From contig JAHIZR010000256.1 in the NCBI GenBank assembly GCA_018814465.1, forward strand, positions 1-8,491: 8,491 nt of DNA, written 5' to 3'. This document shows, one piece after another, positions 6,895 through 8,491 of this stretch. Within the stretch, counting starts at the first letter, position 1, and each line of letters starts with the position of its first letter. Source of the DNA: a bacterium (GTDB taxonomy: Bacteria > Electryoneota > RPQS01). The position numbers and the translations under genes were made by a program. The notes below the pieces were generated by a model, which was given only the letters and a program-made list of their open reading frames with translations, searched no databases and was not told where the DNA came from.

Positions 6895-7938
6895 ATGAAA
6901 AGAGCTGCTTTTATCATCGCCATACTGTTTATGACTTCTATCTCCTTTGCCGCCAAGTATGCGGGAGAATTCCTGGAGATCGGAGTTGGAGCGCGCGCGC
7001 TTTCGATGGGCGGAGCGATGACGGCGCATGTTGACGACGGCTCGGCTTTTTACTGGAATCCCGCCGGAGCATCCTACATTTCGGGCGTGCGAGTATCAGG
7101 AATGTATGCGGACTTGTGGGACGGCTTGGCGAATTATTCGGCTGCCGGAGTCAGTTTGCCGGTAACCGGTTCGGTTTTCTCGATTAACTGGCTGAGGCTG
7201 GGTGTGCCGGATATCGAGATGCATCCCGACTACGAGGAATACTTGCAGCGCGATCCGCTTTTACGCTATGTCGTGCAGGATGGAGATACGACTTACTATA
7301 ATTCCGTACAGGAGTACTTGCTGGCGACACACGGCGCTCCGGACGGATTTTTCTCGGACGGCGAGTCCGCAGTATTTTTAACTTTCTCGAAGCCGAATTC
7401 ATTTACACTGGATCTCGGATGGTCCTATTTTCAAGTCCCGATGGAAATGCCGATCGGCGCGAGCGTCAAGATTATCAATCAAAAGATCGGATCAACAACA
7501 GGAACCGGAATCGGAGCGGATTTTGGAATGCAGTTCAGATTTCCTTTGGATCTGATTGTCCATGAGAAGTGGAAAGCCAAGTTCGCTTACGGCTTTACCT
7601 GGCAGGACGCGACACGAACAGCAATCGACTGGGGCGAAAGCAACAAGGATGCGATTCCGCCGAATTTCCGATCCGGTATCTCGCTTCGGCAGAAGCTCCC
7701 CGGAAAACAGAACGAGATACTGTTCAGCTATGATACGGAGAAACGATGGGGCCGCACTCGCCATTTGGGAGTGGAGTACAGTATGGCGAATGTCCTGTCG
7801 CTGCGCGGAGGCTATTGGGGTGAGGATTGGACCGCCGGAGCCGGCATCTCGATCTGGCAGGCGACGGTGGATTATGCTTATTTATCAAAAGAAATCGGTG
7901 TGACGCACCGTGTAAGTTTTTCAATACGGATCAGATAG
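6895..7938 (+). CDS. porV: PorV/PorQ-family outer-membrane beta-barrel, T9SS shuttle
   Basis: The 347-residue product is an outer-membrane protein of the PorV (LptO)/PorQ family. PorV binds the sorting domain of T9SS cargo leaving the Sov channel and hands it to the PorU attachment complex. Residues 1-19 are a signal peptide (MKRAAFIIAILFMTSISFA) with likely cleavage before AKYAGE. The family signature follows: AGEFLEIGVGARALSMGGA (23-41) and DDGSAFYWNPAG (47-58). The rest alternates polar and hydrophobic residues as in barrel strands, including a GASVKIINQKIG strand at 188-199, and ends in a strand-like VSFSIRIR. A long loop near 104-155 seems larger than usual. P. gingivalis PorV is 391 residues, so this one is complete but slightly short. 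It starts 4 bases after the peptidase stop, matching the porU-porV adjacency of P. gingivalis. PorQ or a family member of unknown role remains possible. Confidence 0.85.
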   Translation: MKRAAFIIAILFMTSISFAAKYAGEFLEIGVGARALSMGGAMTAHVDDGSAFYWNPAGASYISGVRVSGMYADLWDGLANYSAAGVSLPVTGSVFSINWLRLGVPDIEMHPDYEEYLQRDPLLRYVVQDGDTTYYNSVQEYLLATHGAPDGFFSDGESAVFLTFSKPNSFTLDLGWSYFQVPMEMPIGASVKIINQKIGSTTGTGIGADFGMQFRFPLDLIVHEKWKAKFAYGFTWQDATRTAIDWGESNKDAIPPNFRSGISLRQKLPGKQNEILFSYDTEKRWGRTRHLGVEYSMANVLSLRGGYWGEDWTAGAGISIWQATVDYAYLSKEIGVTHRVSFSIRIR

Positions 7939-7942
7939 AGGA
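7937..7942 (+). promoter_or_regulatory. Shine-Dalgarno of the lipoprotein gene
   Basis: AGAGGA overlaps the TAG stop of porV (7936-7938) and ends 7 bases before the ATG at 7950. The spacing is ideal, sets the start of the next gene and suggests coupled translation. Confidence 0.65.
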
Positions 7943-7949
7943 TAGAGAC

Positions 7950-8491
7950 ATGAAGTATCGTTCGATTCTGATCATCTGTTTCTTTAGCTGGATTTTATTT
8001 ACCGTCAGCGGCTGCGGAGAAGATTCCTCATCGGCGGATGATCTGGCACCGCAACCGCCGGTACCGATCGCCCGTTCGGATGACGCAGCTTATCCCCAGA
8101 CCGGCATCCGTCCCGAACCCACATCGGATTTTACCAAGTACAGAATGAGAATCGAGTGGGAGAGTAATACGGAAACGGATGTCTTAGGCTACATTATTCG
8201 CCGCGGCTCGGTAGATCCCCAAGACGGGTCAACCTATCCGGTTAAACAGCTTGAGTATGCGTTTAACCCGAACATCACAGAGTACTTCTGGATTGACGAG
8301 GGCTTGGACAATCTGGGCACTCCCGGAGCCAACATGCTGAGTCCGCTGCTGGGCGAGCCGCGCGATTATTTCTGGCAAATCGCGGCGTATGATGAATCCG
8401 GAAACCGCTCCGAGTGGTCGGATACGATTCGATACACTTTGATCGAGAATCCTTTCGATTTCGAGGTTGAACGGCTCGGACCGGATGATTA
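7950..8491 (+). CDS. Lipoprotein with fibronectin type III-like domain, C-terminus cut by window end
   Basis: An ATG at 7950, with a good Shine-Dalgarno, opens a frame that runs 180 full codons to the window end without a stop. Residues 1-22 form a lipoprotein signal: basic start MKYR, hydrophobic core, and lipobox V-S-G-C with the lipidated Cys22. Residue 23 is Gly and Glu-Asp-Ser follow, so there is no inner-membrane retention Asp directly after the Cys and an outer-membrane location is likely. A Ser/Asp/Pro-rich linker (about 23-60) leads into a fibronectin type III-like domain (about 65-165) with MRIEWESNTETDVLGYIIRR, then DYFWQIAAYDESGNRSEWSD. This matches the common W-x-x-N-x-E-x-D-V-x-G-Y pattern. 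Such domains usually serve as binding modules or spacers. It lies 11 bases after porV in the same operon, so a role in the surface attachment complex is inferred, not shown. No specific family name can be given. Confidence 0.85.
   Translation, partial: MKYRSILIICFFSWILFTVSGCGEDSSSADDLAPQPPVPIARSDDAAYPQTGIRPEPTSDFTKYRMRIEWESNTETDVLGYIIRRGSVDPQDGSTYPVKQLEYAFNPNITEYFWIDEGLDNLGTPGANMLSPLLGEPRDYFWQIAAYDESGNRSEWSDTIRYTLIENPFDFEVERLGPDD

Overview
The window looks like chromosomal DNA from a diderm bacterium of the FCB superphylum (Fibrobacterota-Chlorobiota-Bacteroidota and related candidate phyla). The main evidence is a giant secreted C25 (gingipain/PorU-like) cysteine peptidase that ends in a type A sorting domain of the type IX secretion system (T9SS). 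It is followed at once by a PorV-family outer-membrane barrel. Clear Shine-Dalgarno sequences before the second and third genes, and sigma70-like -35/-10 promoters, fit a lineage outside classical Bacteroidota better, but the phylum cannot be fixed from this sequence alone.

Layout. Positions 1-84 (minus strand) hold the first 28 codons of an unrecognised gene that runs off the left edge. Positions 85-373 are non-coding and carry a strong palindromic element (321-371) whose ends resemble the GTCATTCC...GGAATCC intergenic repeats. Positions 374-880 (minus) encode a GNAT N-acetyltransferase of the phosphinothricin/methionine-sulfone type. Positions 881-1400 are a regulatory region between divergent genes, with one good promoter pointing each way: TTGATA-N17-TATAAT toward the acetyltransferase and TTGACA-N17-TATTCT toward the large operon. 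From 1401 to the right edge lies a tightly packed plus-strand operon of three genes: the 1829-residue PorU-like peptidase, PorV (4-base gap), and a lipoprotein with a fibronectin type III-like domain (11-base gap), cut by the window end.

How the genes fit together. In Porphyromonas gingivalis, porU and porV are adjacent. Their products belong to the T9SS attachment complex: PorV shuttles cargo carrying the C-terminal sorting domain, and PorU, itself a C25-family protein with such a domain, removes it and anchors the cargo. The same gene order here suggests a porU-porV module, with the lipoprotein as a possible extra surface partner. The peptidase keeps the His/Cys dyad and is much longer than P. 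gingivalis PorU, because about 700 residues of Ig-like/CARDB-like modules separate the catalytic and sorting domains. It could therefore be a gingipain-like cargo protease rather than the sortase itself. No mobile element, CRISPR array, tRNA or rRNA was seen.
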